30,036 nt of DNA, from positions 1 through 30,036 of IMG/VR virus record IMGVR_UViG_3300027734_000233. One strand, given 5' to 3'. Below are positions 1 to 8,038 of the stretch, in pieces (positions within the stretch are counted from its first letter, which is position 1; the number at the start of each line of letters is the position of its first letter). This stretch comes from a virus. Under the pieces are notes generated by a model that ran no database searches, was not told where the DNA came from, and worked only from the letters and a program-made list of their open reading frames with translations. The translations under genes and the position numbers were made by a program.

Positions 1-1
1 T

Positions 2-604
2 CTCGTGACGTCCTCCGTTACGATCCCCGGCGGCGGGATCGCGACGTACTCGCTGGCTGCGGCGACCACGACGTCCGAGCAGCTCGGCGAGGGCTGGCTC
101 GTGGAGTGGGCGCTCGTCATGCCTGACAGCGTGACGCACACATTCCGCAACGACGCGGCGCTCTGCCGTCGCACGCTCTACCCGGTCGTCAGTGATGCCG
201 ACCTCACGATGCGGCACAGCGACCTCCCGAACCTGCTGGCATCGGGCACGACGAGCTATCAAAGTTACCTGGACGAGGCTTTCGCCACCATCTGCAATCG
301 CTTGATCTCTCAAGGGCGCAGGCCGTTTCTGGTGATCCAGCCCAGCGCCCTGCGCGAGGCGCATGTGGCCATGGCGCTTCACCTGATCTTCCTCGACTTC
401 TCGACTTCGGCCGGAGACTCTGGACGCTGGCAGGCGCTCGCGGATCATTACCTGCGCGCCTATACCGAGGCGTGGAACCAGCTCAAGTTCACCTACGATG
501 AGGCTGACGCCAACAAGGTGGACGCCACGATGAAGAAGGGCGCCGCGAGCACAGTGTGGCTCAACGGGCGCGGTGGCCAGAACTATTGGACGCGGTGGTA
601 CTGA
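2..604 (+). CDS. Head-tail connector protein, 5'-truncated (allele A)
   Basis: This is the C-terminal part of the connector gene that is complete at 27934-28695; the window edge removes about the first 53 residues. The visible part pairs residue for residue with the complete copy at an offset of 28,091 bp, with about 11 substitutions in 199 residues. It has the end of a beta-rich N-terminal domain followed by a helical segment (QALADHYLRAYTEAWNQL region) and ends in an aromatic tail (NYWTRWY). Head-to-tail joining is inferred from its place between the capsid block and the tail terminator, not from a recognised family motif. The stop overlaps the next start by one base. The in-frame GTG at position 5 is internal, not a real start. 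Confidence 0.7.
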   Translation, partial: LVTSSVTIPGGGIATYSLAAATTTSEQLGEGWLVEWALVMPDSVTHTFRNDAALCRRTLYPVVSDADLTMRHSDLPNLLASGTTSYQSYLDEAFATICNRLISQGRRPFLVIQPSALREAHVAMALHLIFLDFSTSAGDSGRWQALADHYLRAYTEAWNQLKFTYDEADANKVDATMKKGAASTVWLNGRGGQNYWTRWY

Positions 605-1047
605 TGGCCAGCAAGTCGATCCGACAGCTGCGCGAGGACGTCACTGCGCGGATCCTCACGCTCTCTGGCTGGCGTGAGAGTCGCGTGGCTCCCGACAACT
701 TCGGCCGTGACGCTGACAGCATCGCGCACAAGGCGTTCGCGGTGCTGCCGGCAGAGACGACGGACATGCGCTCCTATCGTGGCCGGCCTGCCGAGGGGCT
801 TCTGGTCGAGACTGCGCTGACGGTGCATTATTGCTGGCGCCTCGCGCCCAAGGGCATGAGCGACAGTTACGACGACGCCCTCGACGGAGAGCAGGCCGTG
901 GTCAACGTCCTGATGGCCTATGACAGCACTTGGCCTCTGTCCTACAAAGTGCAGGTCGTTCGCACCACGCGCACCACGTCGGATAGTGGCGAGTGGGTGC
1001 TCGGTCAGGTCGAGTTCCGCATCGTTCACACACTACCGCTTCAATAG
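604..1047 (+). CDS. Tail terminator-like protein (allele A)
   Basis: This 147-residue protein starts at an ATG overlapping the upstream TGA (TGATG). A helical N-terminus (KSIRQLREDVTARI) is followed by alternating strands, and it lies directly before the tail tube gene. That size and position are usual for the tail terminator (lambda gpU-like or HK97-type), which caps the tail tube and joins it to the head. It is about 92% identical to the copy at 28695-29138 (12 differences in 147). Assignment rests on synteny and general fold pattern, and a head-completion role is the main alternative. Confidence 0.62.
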   Translation: MASKSIRQLREDVTARILTLSGWRESRVAPDNFGRDADSIAHKAFAVLPAETTDMRSYRGRPAEGLLVETALTVHYCWRLAPKGMSDSYDDALDGEQAVVNVLMAYDSTWPLSYKVQVVRTTRTTSDSGEWVLGQVEFRIVHTLPLQ

Positions 1048-1056
1048 GGGGATCTC

Positions 1057-1551
1057 ATGCCTATCAGCAGCATCGTGAAGAATTTTCGGGACGGGTCTAT
1101 CATTTTAAAGGACGGAACGGGCACGCCCATCGCGCTGACCGTCGAATTCGAGGCCGGAGACTTCTCGATCTCGTCCTTGTCGGCAAATGCTCATGCCGAA
1201 ACGACGACCTACCTCGACCGAGGGTCGCTGGGGTCTGTGAGGCTCACGAACCAGACGTTCCCGACGTGGTCGTTCACGGCGCACATGACCGACCTGTCGG
1301 ACGCGACCAACAAGACGCTGTGGGATGCGGTCAACAAGACCGGCACCTTCGCGGCGGCCGTCTCCACGATCACGAACAGCGATGTCTACGGCCTCGACGT
1401 CGTGATCAGCATCGAGGGATCGAACCTGGGCGACCCGACCGATCACGTCCTCACGCTCGTCGGCAACCGTCTGACGATCGATTTCTCGGAGGGAGATCCG
1501 AACTCGTTCACGGTTAACGGAACCACGTTCGGGTCGATCACAGCCGCCTGA
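1057..1551 (+). CDS. Major tail tube protein (allele A)
   Basis: This 164-residue protein is the likely building block of the tail tube. It is rich in beta strands, with the WDAVNKTG segment and a C-terminal EGDPN..F..NGT pattern seen in small siphovirus tube proteins. It sits between the tail terminator and the chaperone pair, the standard place. An AGGGGG Shine-Dalgarno precedes the ATG. The second copy at 29148-29642 has the same length but only about 57% amino-acid identity by eye (94 of 164), far lower than the neighbouring genes, with two compensating one-codon indels. Tube identity is a synteny-supported inference. Confidence 0.72.
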   Translation: MPISSIVKNFRDGSIILKDGTGTPIALTVEFEAGDFSISSLSANAHAETTTYLDRGSLGSVRLTNQTFPTWSFTAHMTDLSDATNKTLWDAVNKTGTFAAAVSTITNSDVYGLDVVISIEGSNLGDPTDHVLTLVGNRLTIDFSEGDPNSFTVNGTTFGSITAA

Positions 1552-1580
1552 TCCACGCGCGAGGTCGAACCTCTCGCACG

Positions 1581-1613
1581 ACGCCCTCCCTGCCGGTTAG
1601 GCTCGGAGGGCGT
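1581..1613 (+). terminator. Stem-loop between tail tube and chaperone genes
   Basis: A perfect 9-bp stem (ACGCCCTCC / GGAGGGCGT) has an inner GCC/GGC pair around GGTTA and is followed by TTT. It could be a partial terminator or an RNA processing or stability element that keeps tube mRNA more abundant than chaperone mRNA. The same 33 bases recur unchanged at 29672-29704 although the flanks differ. Confidence 0.65.
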
Positions 1614-1629
1614 TTCCATCGGAGGGATT

Positions 1630-1968
1630 ATGGACGTCACGCTCGGTCGGTTCACTGTCGCGCTCAAGAAGCCCGGATCGTTCACGCTCGCCCGTGAGGT
1701 CACGATGTGCGTCGGAACGAGCGCCATTCGCGGCCTCGGCGCGGCGCTCGGCGCGTGCTGGGCCGGTAAGCCGCTCAAGGCGACGTATAAGTACGATGCG
1801 CTCGCCTACGGTGGCGCTGTCGTTGACGAGCTCATGGCGCTCGGCGTGCCGGAAGCGGAGATCTATGCGGCCGGCAAGATCGCCCTCGACCTGGTGATCG
1901 ACAGCCTCCCACGCGAGGAGGCCGTCGCGCAGGCCGAGACTTTTACCGAGGCCCAGACGGAGGGCTAG
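1630..1968 (+). CDS. Tail assembly chaperone, short form (gpG-like)
   Basis: This 112-residue protein starts at an ATG behind GGAGGGATT. It lies directly before the tape measure region, with a second open frame continuing past its stop in the -1 frame. That is the arrangement of lambda G/GT and of most siphovirus tail chaperones, which bind the tape measure and tube protein during tail assembly and are absent from the finished virion. Sequence conservation within this family is low, so the call rests on position, size and the frameshift layout. The copy at the window end (from 29721) differs at about six of the first 63 residues. Confidence 0.72.
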   Translation: MDVTLGRFTVALKKPGSFTLAREVTMCVGTSAIRGLGAALGACWAGKPLKATYKYDALAYGGAVVDELMALGVPEAEIYAAGKIALDLVIDSLPREEAVAQAETFTEAQTEG

Positions 1969-2171
1969 ACGCCGTCGCTCTCGAGATCGGCCTGACCTAC
2001 TGCGGCGACCCGGATGCGTTCTACTCGTGGACACGCGAGCAGCAGGAGCGCGTCCTGGCGTGGTGGCGCGTCAAGCACACGCCGCCGAAGCCGAAGGCGC
2101 GTCCGAGGGCGCGCGAGGGTGATAGTGTGTCGCCAGAGGCGCGAGCCTTCTGGGGGATCGGTGGCGGGTAA
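1630..2171 (+). CDS. Tail assembly chaperone, -1 frameshift product (gpGT-like)
   Basis: Beyond the short-form stop, the -1 frame stays open to a TAA at 2169-2171. It encodes about 75 residues with a coherent protein pattern (YCGDPDAFYSW, then REQQERVLAWWRVK and a basic Pro-rich tail). No ATG or GTG lies in that frame for a long way upstream, so an independent start is unlikely. The best slip site is the run CTTTTACC at 1940-1947, where a ribosome decoding TTT (1942-1944) could slip back one base. Slippage there gives a fusion of about 180 residues. The A-site codon re-pairs poorly (ACC to TAC), so the exact site is uncertain, but the -1 extension itself is well supported. Confidence 0.68.
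1819..1945 (+). repeat. 127-bp exact repeat, internal copy
   Basis: These bases are identical to the last 127 bases of the window (29910-30036). The first upstream mismatch is T at 1818 against G at 29909. The repeat lies within the chaperone gene. Confidence 0.97.
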
Positions 2172-2736
2172 GCGGATCACGGTAGGGCGCGCCAGCACGA
2201 CCATAGGGCCGGAGCTCGAGCGCGCCCTCGACCGTATGCTGTCCACGACCTACGCAGAGGTCAAGCGCGAGGTCGAAGCCATCGCCGCGGACGTCACCGA
2301 GCACGCACGCGGAGAATGGTACGACAACGTGCAGGAGCGCACCGGCAGGACGCGCGCCGGCATCGACTACGAGATGCGGCTCACGCCTACGTCTCTGCGT
2401 GGCGTCGTGTTCTCCAGCAACCAGGCGACGTACATGGTGAGGCGTCGTGGGCCTCTGTCGAAGCTCGGGCGCGGAGTGTACGCCGAGGAGTTCGCAGAGG
2501 TGATGCGCGTGTTTCGCGCGACCGGCCGCGTCCCTGACGGCTACGCCTTCGCTCGCGTGACGCGAACGCGCCGGCCGGTCGGCGTGATCAAGCTCGAGCC
2601 TGACGGCAAGTACCCACGCGACGGAAAGAACGTCTGGAAGGTGCTCGTGCTCGACTTCGGCAAGCGGATCATCCGCGAGCGTCTGGACGACATTGACCGC
2701 GCACTGCAAGCCGTCGCACGCCGCGCCGTCGCATAA
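2161..2736 (+). CDS. HK97 gp10-like tail/neck component
   Basis: The GTG at 2161 follows a GGGGG Shine-Dalgarno (CTGGGGGATCG) and overlaps the end of the frameshift product, giving 191 residues. The N-terminal half is helical (TTYAEVKREVEAIAADVTEH), followed by ERTGRTRAGIDYEM, a strand, and SSNQATYMVRRRGP. This resembles the HK97 gp10 family, which has a TGxLxxSI-like strand and a terminal aromatic-centred strand. The C-terminus is basic and helical. Family members act in tail completion or at the neck. Its place between chaperones and tape measure is less usual, so the family call is tentative. Confidence 0.45.
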   Translation: MAGKRITVGRASTTIGPELERALDRMLSTTYAEVKREVEAIAADVTEHARGEWYDNVQERTGRTRAGIDYEMRLTPTSLRGVVFSSNQATYMVRRRGPLSKLGRGVYAEEFAEVMRVFRATGRVPDGYAFARVTRTRRPVGVIKLEPDGKYPRDGKNVWKVLVLDFGKRIIRERLDDIDRALQAVARRAVA

Positions 2737-2745
2737 GGAGATCTC

Positions 2746-4755
2746 ATGGCAAACGTCGAACTGTCGATTGATGCGAACCTCGCCGGCCTACGCGCTGAAC
2801 TGGCGAAGATCCCGGAGATCGGAGGCGCGCAGGCGAAGCTCCTGACGGCCGAGCTCAACAAGTCGATCAAAGCATCAGAGCGTGCGGCAAAGTCTGCGGC
2901 CGAAGCATCTAAGAAGGCGATGGAGCAGACTCGCATCGCTGGAGACGCCGCTGCCAAGAGCGTGGGCGACGTCGGCGACAAGTTCGGCCACGTAGGCTCC
3001 GCAGCCGGAAAGCTCGCGGGTGGCCTCGACCTTCTCGCGCCAGGACTAGGTGACGTCGCGCGCGGAGTCGCGGATCTCGCGGATGTTGGCGAGGTCGGTG
3101 CTAGCCTCCAGGTGTTCGGCGTCGTCGCTGGCTCTGCGGCTGCGGCTGTGGGCCTGCTCGCTCTGTCGCTCGCGCCTATCGCCGAGCTGATCCTCGAGGA
3201 GCGGCGCGAGGCCGAAGCCACGCAGGCGGCGCTTGATGCCTACACGAGCGCCACTGAGGCCGCAAAGTCGGCCAATGACCAGTTCGCCACGAGCCTCCAA
3301 GGCGTGAACGACTACATCAAGCTCGCCACTGGACTCGAGACGCAGGCCGAGCAGACGGCACGCAAGCGCATCGAGGCGCTCCGTACCGAGGCACAGGTGC
3401 AGACCGACGCCACGCGCGCTCTCATCGCCAGCGCAGAGGCGCTGAAGGCGCGCAAGGAGGAGGAGCAGGCCACGCTCCTAGCGAAGGCTCGATTGGGCAC
3501 GGCCAGTGAGGCCGAGATCGCGCAACTGAAGGCGAACCGCTCGATGCTGGAGGACCTCAACGACGGCTTGACCGACAACCGGCGCCGGCTCGAGGAGGTC
3601 GCCACGGCGACGGAGGCTAGTGCCGAGTTCCTGACGCTCGAGGCGCAGGCCATCGAGCACGCCGCGCGCAACAGCGAGCGCAAGGCCAGCGCAGACAAGG
3701 CTCGTGCGAAGGCTGCGGACGAGGCGCGTGCCGCGGAGATGCGGAACGCCGAGGCCATCAAGGCGCTGGTCGATCAGATCGCGGCATACGATGCCATCGA
3801 CGCAGAGTTCCAGCGGTCGCTCGAGGATGCTGCCGCGCTGCACGAGGCCAATGCGAAGGCGATTACAGACAAGCATGCCGCGGCCCTTGATGGGTTCAGC
3901 AGCAAGCTTGCGGATCTCGTCCCGACGCAACCGCTCGATGAGCTCACGAAGCTCGAGCTGCTTCTGTCCGACGTCTCGCTCGCAATGTCTCGGGCACCGA
4001 CCGAGGAACTCGGGATGCGCTACTCGGCGATGGCCGACGAGATCACGGCGCAGATCGAGCGCGTGAAGATGGCGCAGTCGGGATGGTACGCGCAGACGCT
4101 CCAGATCTCCGATGGCGTCAACGGCGTAGCGCAGACAGGGGCGGCGCTGTTTGAGTCGCTTGGGACCATCAGCGAGTACGCGATGGAGCGCGCCTCCACG
4201 GCCTATGCGGAGGCCATCGCCGACCGCAAGCGCCTCGGGAAGGACGCCACCGACGCGGAGAAGAAGGCCGCGAAGGAGGAGGTCGAGAACCGGCGCAACG
4301 CGCTGATCAAGGCGTTCATGGTCGATAAGGCTGTGAAGATGAGCCAGGCGCTTATCAATACGGCACTTGCGATCACTTCTGCACTCACGGCTGGCCCTGT
4401 CGCAGGCCCGATCCTCGCCACTGCGGCAGGCGCGGCTGGCGCTGTGCAGGTCGCAGCCATCGCCAGCGAGGCGCCGAGCTTCCACCGCGGCGGTCTTATC
4501 GGCCAGCCTGACGAGATGACCGCCACGGTTCGGTCTGGTGAGGCCGTGCTCAACCCGATGGGCCGCTCGCGCCTTGGCGACCAGACGATCCGCGACCTCA
4601 ACGCTGGAGCTAGCGACGGAGGTGGAGGTCAGGCCATCCAGGTCGTGTACGGCCACAAGGCTTTCGACTACTTCATTCGGGATCACTTGCGGTCACGCAT
4701 GACGCTGCCTCGGGCGTTAGGGAAGGGCACCCGTACAGGCCAGCGAGGGGGATAA
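2746..4755 (+). CDS. Tail tape measure protein
   Basis: This 669-residue protein starts at an ATG behind AAGGAGATCTC. It is mostly helical and Ala/Glu/Lys-rich, with predicted coiled coil at about residues 20-70 and 200-350. A hydrophobic segment lies near residues 120-150 (GVVAGSAAAAVGLLALSL) and a second Ala/Gly-rich hydrophobic stretch near 535-575. Near the C-terminus is the common tape-measure motif FHRGGLIG, then VRSGEAVLNPMGRSRLG. Tape measures set tail length and are ejected with the DNA. At the usual 0.15 nm per residue the tail would be about 100 nm. It follows the chaperones, as expected. Confidence 0.9.
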   Translation: MANVELSIDANLAGLRAELAKIPEIGGAQAKLLTAELNKSIKASERAAKSAAEASKKAMEQTRIAGDAAAKSVGDVGDKFGHVGSAAGKLAGGLDLLAPGLGDVARGVADLADVGEVGASLQVFGVVAGSAAAAVGLLALSLAPIAELILEERREAEATQAALDAYTSATEAAKSANDQFATSLQGVNDYIKLATGLETQAEQTARKRIEALRTEAQVQTDATRALIASAEALKARKEEEQATLLAKARLGTASEAEIAQLKANRSMLEDLNDGLTDNRRRLEEVATATEASAEFLTLEAQAIEHAARNSERKASADKARAKAADEARAAEMRNAEAIKALVDQIAAYDAIDAEFQRSLEDAAALHEANAKAITDKHAAALDGFSSKLADLVPTQPLDELTKLELLLSDVSLAMSRAPTEELGMRYSAMADEITAQIERVKMAQSGWYAQTLQISDGVNGVAQTGAALFESLGTISEYAMERASTAYAEAIADRKRLGKDATDAEKKAAKEEVENRRNALIKAFMVDKAVKMSQALINTALAITSALTAGPVAGPILATAAGAAGAVQVAAIASEAPSFHRGGLIGQPDEMTATVRSGEAVLNPMGRSRLGDQTIRDLNAGASDGGGGQAIQVVYGHKAFDYFIRDHLRSRMTLPRALGKGTRTGQRGG

Positions 4756-4756
4756 G

Positions 4757-7700
4757 ATGGGATCTGCCGTCAGCGTCAACGCTCTACGTGGACTGCTCGT
4801 CCACGACCCGCGGATCACTGAGGCGGCTTTCTCTGAGTCGCTCTCAACGTACTCGCAGGCCGGCGCTCAGCCTGGCGTGCCTGTGCCGCAGCGCGACTCG
4901 GACATGGTGCTTGAGACGGTCGGCACCACGACGGCGAGCGGTGGATCGCTCGAGGTCGTGACGGTTCGCGCAGGCGGCGCGACATACAACGTCAACGGCG
5001 AGGTCCAGCCTGGAGCGTTTGCATGGCGGCAGGCCGGCGGCTCGTGGCTCGGCAGCAACGGTCCCGGCGTGGTGTCTGGTTGGTCGCCTCTGCACACGTT
5101 CGGCAGCGGCACCACGGACTACAAGTACGCCTTCGCGCACGCGCTTCAGACAGCTGAGGGCACGTTCCTCATCGCAGCTCGCAGGTACTCCACGCTCGGC
5201 ACGTTCGCGAGCCTAGTCGTGCTTCGCAACGTCGGAGGAACAGTCACGACGATCTCGCTCGACACGCTGCCGGTCGCTGACGCGCTTTACCGGCCGTGTC
5301 TCGTGGCGCTTCCCAACGACCGCATCCTGCTGCTGTCCACGAACCCCAACCCGGACGGCGCGACCACGTACACGATCTCTGCGTGGGTGTCCGACGACGA
5401 CGGGGCATCGTGGAGCCTACAGGCCCCGACGACGATCCGGTCCTCCTTCACGACGGCAGACTACGCGCCTCGACGCCTGCGTGCCGCATATTCGCGCGGC
5501 CAGGTGATGATGGTGCTGGCTGTGCGCTCTGCGCTCGCCACGACGATCCCAGACTTGATGGTCCAGTACGCAAGCGCGGACGGCGGCGTGACCTTCTCCG
5601 AGGTCGATCGCACCGACGGCGATAGCAACAACGTCCACACAGGCGGCGCCCATGAGGTGCTCGGACTGACGTCGGGCTCGTTCGCGCTGCTTTACTGCGG
5701 ATCGTCCTACACCGAGTGGGGCGCATACAGCGCAGTCCTTAGCAAGCGACTCGCGAGCGCGTGGGCGCGCATGACGCGCACGACGCCGACGACGGTGAGC
5801 GAGCTGATCCGGCCGTCTCTTGCGCTCTCGGTGGGTAACCAGCTATCGGACTCCACCGAGCTCGCCGCGTGCGTGGACGAGAGTGGCGCCTGCTATGCCG
5901 TGACGCAGGACTTCCTCACGCCTGGCGAGACGCTCATGGCGCGTAGCATCGACGGCGCGACATGGACGCGCGTAACCGACTACGTCAACGCGGCGTTCAC
6001 GCACGCGACGGCCGGCTTCGAATGGCTGTACGGTTCGCTCACATCGTGGAATGGATCGCTCCAGCTCGTGTCCGCATGGGACTCCTCTGCGTGGCCGTAC
6101 CAACTCGGGACGACGCAGCTCGGTGGATACAGCACGGCGACTGTGCCTTACTGGCCTGTCTCGGATGCGGCGCCTGACCGGATGCTGCCATGCACGCTGC
6201 TGTGGGTTCCGTTCTGGCTGCCCGCGACTGCCGGATGGACACGCACTGTCGTCGGAGCACCCACGGACGTCCTCGCGACGAACGGCACGCTTACGCTGAC
6301 GACAGCACTCGGCGAAGCGATCTCCTACACCGACAACGGCACGGCATGGCCTGCCGGAGCAGACTTCACGGTCGCGGCTGTCGGCGAGTGGATCGCGACC
6401 TCTGGACGCAGCGAACTGCGCGTGCTCGGAGCTGACGGATCTGCATCTCACGGCATCCGCGTGCGGTACACAGGCACGACCGTCGATGTGATCGACCACT
6501 ATGGCGGCGGCACGCTTGGCACGTTCACGGTGACGGCCGGCACGAAGATCCACGTGCGCGCCACGATCACGGTAAGCGGCAGTCCCGCGGCCACGGTCTA
6601 CGTCGGTACGTCTGCCGGCGCGCTATCGCCTGTCAAGCCAGCGGTTCGCGTCGTCAATGGCGCCGCTCTGACCTCGGGTGGCGCTGCGGCCTCGAGCACG
6701 ACGGTCGTGTGGAATCAGGCCACGCAGGGCGCCTCGTCCTGGTCGATGGTCGCATGGGGCACGCGCCGCGACACGAGCAACCCGCACGCGGTCACCATTC
6801 CCGACACGATGCCGGGACGTCCGTTCTCGCCGCAGCCTCAACTGCTCGACTACGGCATGTCCATTCGCGCCGTGGCTGGACCCGCGAAGGTCGGCGACGG
6901 CTGGGACGTCAGCAACCGCTACGATTACGCGCTGTCAAACGTGCTCGCGTCGGTGGCTCCTTCGCCTCGTCAGACGTGGCGAAGCACGGACACCACGCAG
7001 CAGACGCTTGTGTGGGAGCTCGACACGACGGCCGCGAACGTGAGTCCGCTGCGTGGGCCGCTCGGCGCGCTCTACCTCGGAAACGTCAACTTCCGCACGG
7101 CCACGCTGTCGGGTCGCAACTCTGCAGGCTCGTGGATCACGCTCGGCACCATCGACACGAGCGCCTCGTCCTCGGGCCTGCGCTGGGTGCGTGCAGGCAC
7201 GATCGTGGAGCCTGACACGTCGGCCGCGACGAGCGCCGGCTACTACTGGCCCTATGCCAGCCTGCAAGGCGCGCGGTTCTCGTTCGACACGAGCACCGGT
7301 CCTGTGCGACCCATCGGAGCGAGCACCGAAGGCAACTGGACGAACGCCGCAGCGAAGCGCGTGCGTCTGCTCACGACCGGAAGCATGACCGGCGTAGGTA
7401 GCAGCGGCACGGCCGGCGCGATCCTCCACCGAAGCGCGCTCCTCGTGTGGAACACTGACGCAGATTACAGCGCGTTCCGTCTCGTGATCCCGTCGCAGCC
7501 CAACTATGAAGGCTACTACGAGATCGGGACGATGGTGCTCGGTCATGTGGCTGCCTTCGGGCGCCGCTACTCGTGGGGCCGTCAGCTCACGACGGAGGCC
7601 AACACGGCGCTGACTACTGGCCGCTCGGGCGTGCGCCGCTCGCAGGTCCTCGGGCCTACGCGCCGCTCGGTAGAGTTCGGCTGGACCGACGGGACGGACC

Positions 7701-8038
7701 TCACGCAGGTACGCCAGCAAGGGCCGGCCGACTACGTGCTCGCGACGTCCTCGGGCGGCACCGAAGCCGTCGCTACGCCGTGGGATGCTCCGCTTGCGAT
7801 GGCTGGCCTCGTCGCCGAGCTCAAGGGCGCAGACACTCCTATAGTGTACCTGCCTTGGATTGAGCGTCAGGCGAGCGGCACGACGTACACGGCAGCGCAT
7901 CCCGACCTGATGCTGTTCGGTCGCGTGGTATCTGACGTCTCGGTTGAGGTCGTGCAAGGCGAGGAGTGGATCGCGGCCGGCGCTGCTAACGGCGAGGTCG
8001 TGCGGACGTCCTCGGTGCGGATCGAGGAGGAGGTATGA
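4757..8038 (+). CDS. Large distal tail protein with Asp-box (BNR) beta-propeller
   Basis: This 1093-residue protein follows the tape measure by one base, with GAGGGGG upstream. After an N-terminal domain it carries at least three Asp-box motifs: SDDDGASWS near residue 212, SADGGVTFS near 273 and SIDGATWT near 397. This is the signature of sialidase-type or glycan-binding beta-propellers. A jelly-roll-like beta domain follows at about 490-650 (LTLTTALGEAISYTDNGTAW region). The C-terminal 150 residues (GRRYSWGR, VEFGWTDGTDL) look like a conserved tail-tip region. It occupies the slot of a Dit or upper hub protein, so a structural role with an embedded carbohydrate-recognition or cleaving domain is likely. 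Enzymatic activity cannot be claimed. Confidence 0.7.
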   Translation: MGSAVSVNALRGLLVHDPRITEAAFSESLSTYSQAGAQPGVPVPQRDSDMVLETVGTTTASGGSLEVVTVRAGGATYNVNGEVQPGAFAWRQAGGSWLGSNGPGVVSGWSPLHTFGSGTTDYKYAFAHALQTAEGTFLIAARRYSTLGTFASLVVLRNVGGTVTTISLDTLPVADALYRPCLVALPNDRILLLSTNPNPDGATTYTISAWVSDDDGASWSLQAPTTIRSSFTTADYAPRRLRAAYSRGQVMMVLAVRSALATTIPDLMVQYASADGGVTFSEVDRTDGDSNNVHTGGAHEVLGLTSGSFALLYCGSSYTEWGAYSAVLSKRLASAWARMTRTTPTTVSELIRPSLALSVGNQLSDSTELAACVDESGACYAVTQDFLTPGETLMARSIDGATWTRVTDYVNAAFTHATAGFEWLYGSLTSWNGSLQLVSAWDSSAWPYQLGTTQLGGYSTATVPYWPVSDAAPDRMLPCTLLWVPFWLPATAGWTRTVVGAPTDVLATNGTLTLTTALGEAISYTDNGTAWPAGADFTVAAVGEWIATSGRSELRVLGADGSASHGIRVRYTGTTVDVIDHYGGGTLGTFTVTAGTKIHVRATITVSGSPAATVYVGTSAGALSPVKPAVRVVNGAALTSGGAAASSTTVVWNQATQGASSWSMVAWGTRRDTSNPHAVTIPDTMPGRPFSPQPQLLDYGMSIRAVAGPAKVGDGWDVSNRYDYALSNVLASVAPSPRQTWRSTDTTQQTLVWELDTTAANVSPLRGPLGALYLGNVNFRTATLSGRNSAGSWITLGTIDTSASSSGLRWVRAGTIVEPDTSAATSAGYYWPYASLQGARFSFDTSTGPVRPIGASTEGNWTNAAAKRVRLLTTGSMTGVGSSGTAGAILHRSALLVWNTDADYSAFRLVIPSQPNYEGYYEIGTMVLGHVAAFGRRYSWGRQLTTEANTALTTGRSGVRRSQVLGPTRRSVEFGWTDGTDLTQVRQQGPADYVLATSSGGTEAVATPWDAPLAMAGLVAELKGADTPIVYLPWIERQASGTTYTAAHPDLMLFGRVVSDVSVEVVQGEEWIAAGAANGEVVRTSSVRIEEEV

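Noticed and set aside
1-1945. True tandem duplication of the connector-tube segment in one genome
   Set aside because: The constant 28,091-bp offset and the flush 127-bp exact end overlap are better explained by a circular genome assembled from two strains.
3478-4686. Long open frame of 402 codons on the minus strand opposite the tape measure gene
   Set aside because: GC-rich antisense shadow. The product is Arg/Leu/Val/Asp-biased with no domain pattern, and the plus-strand gene is clear.
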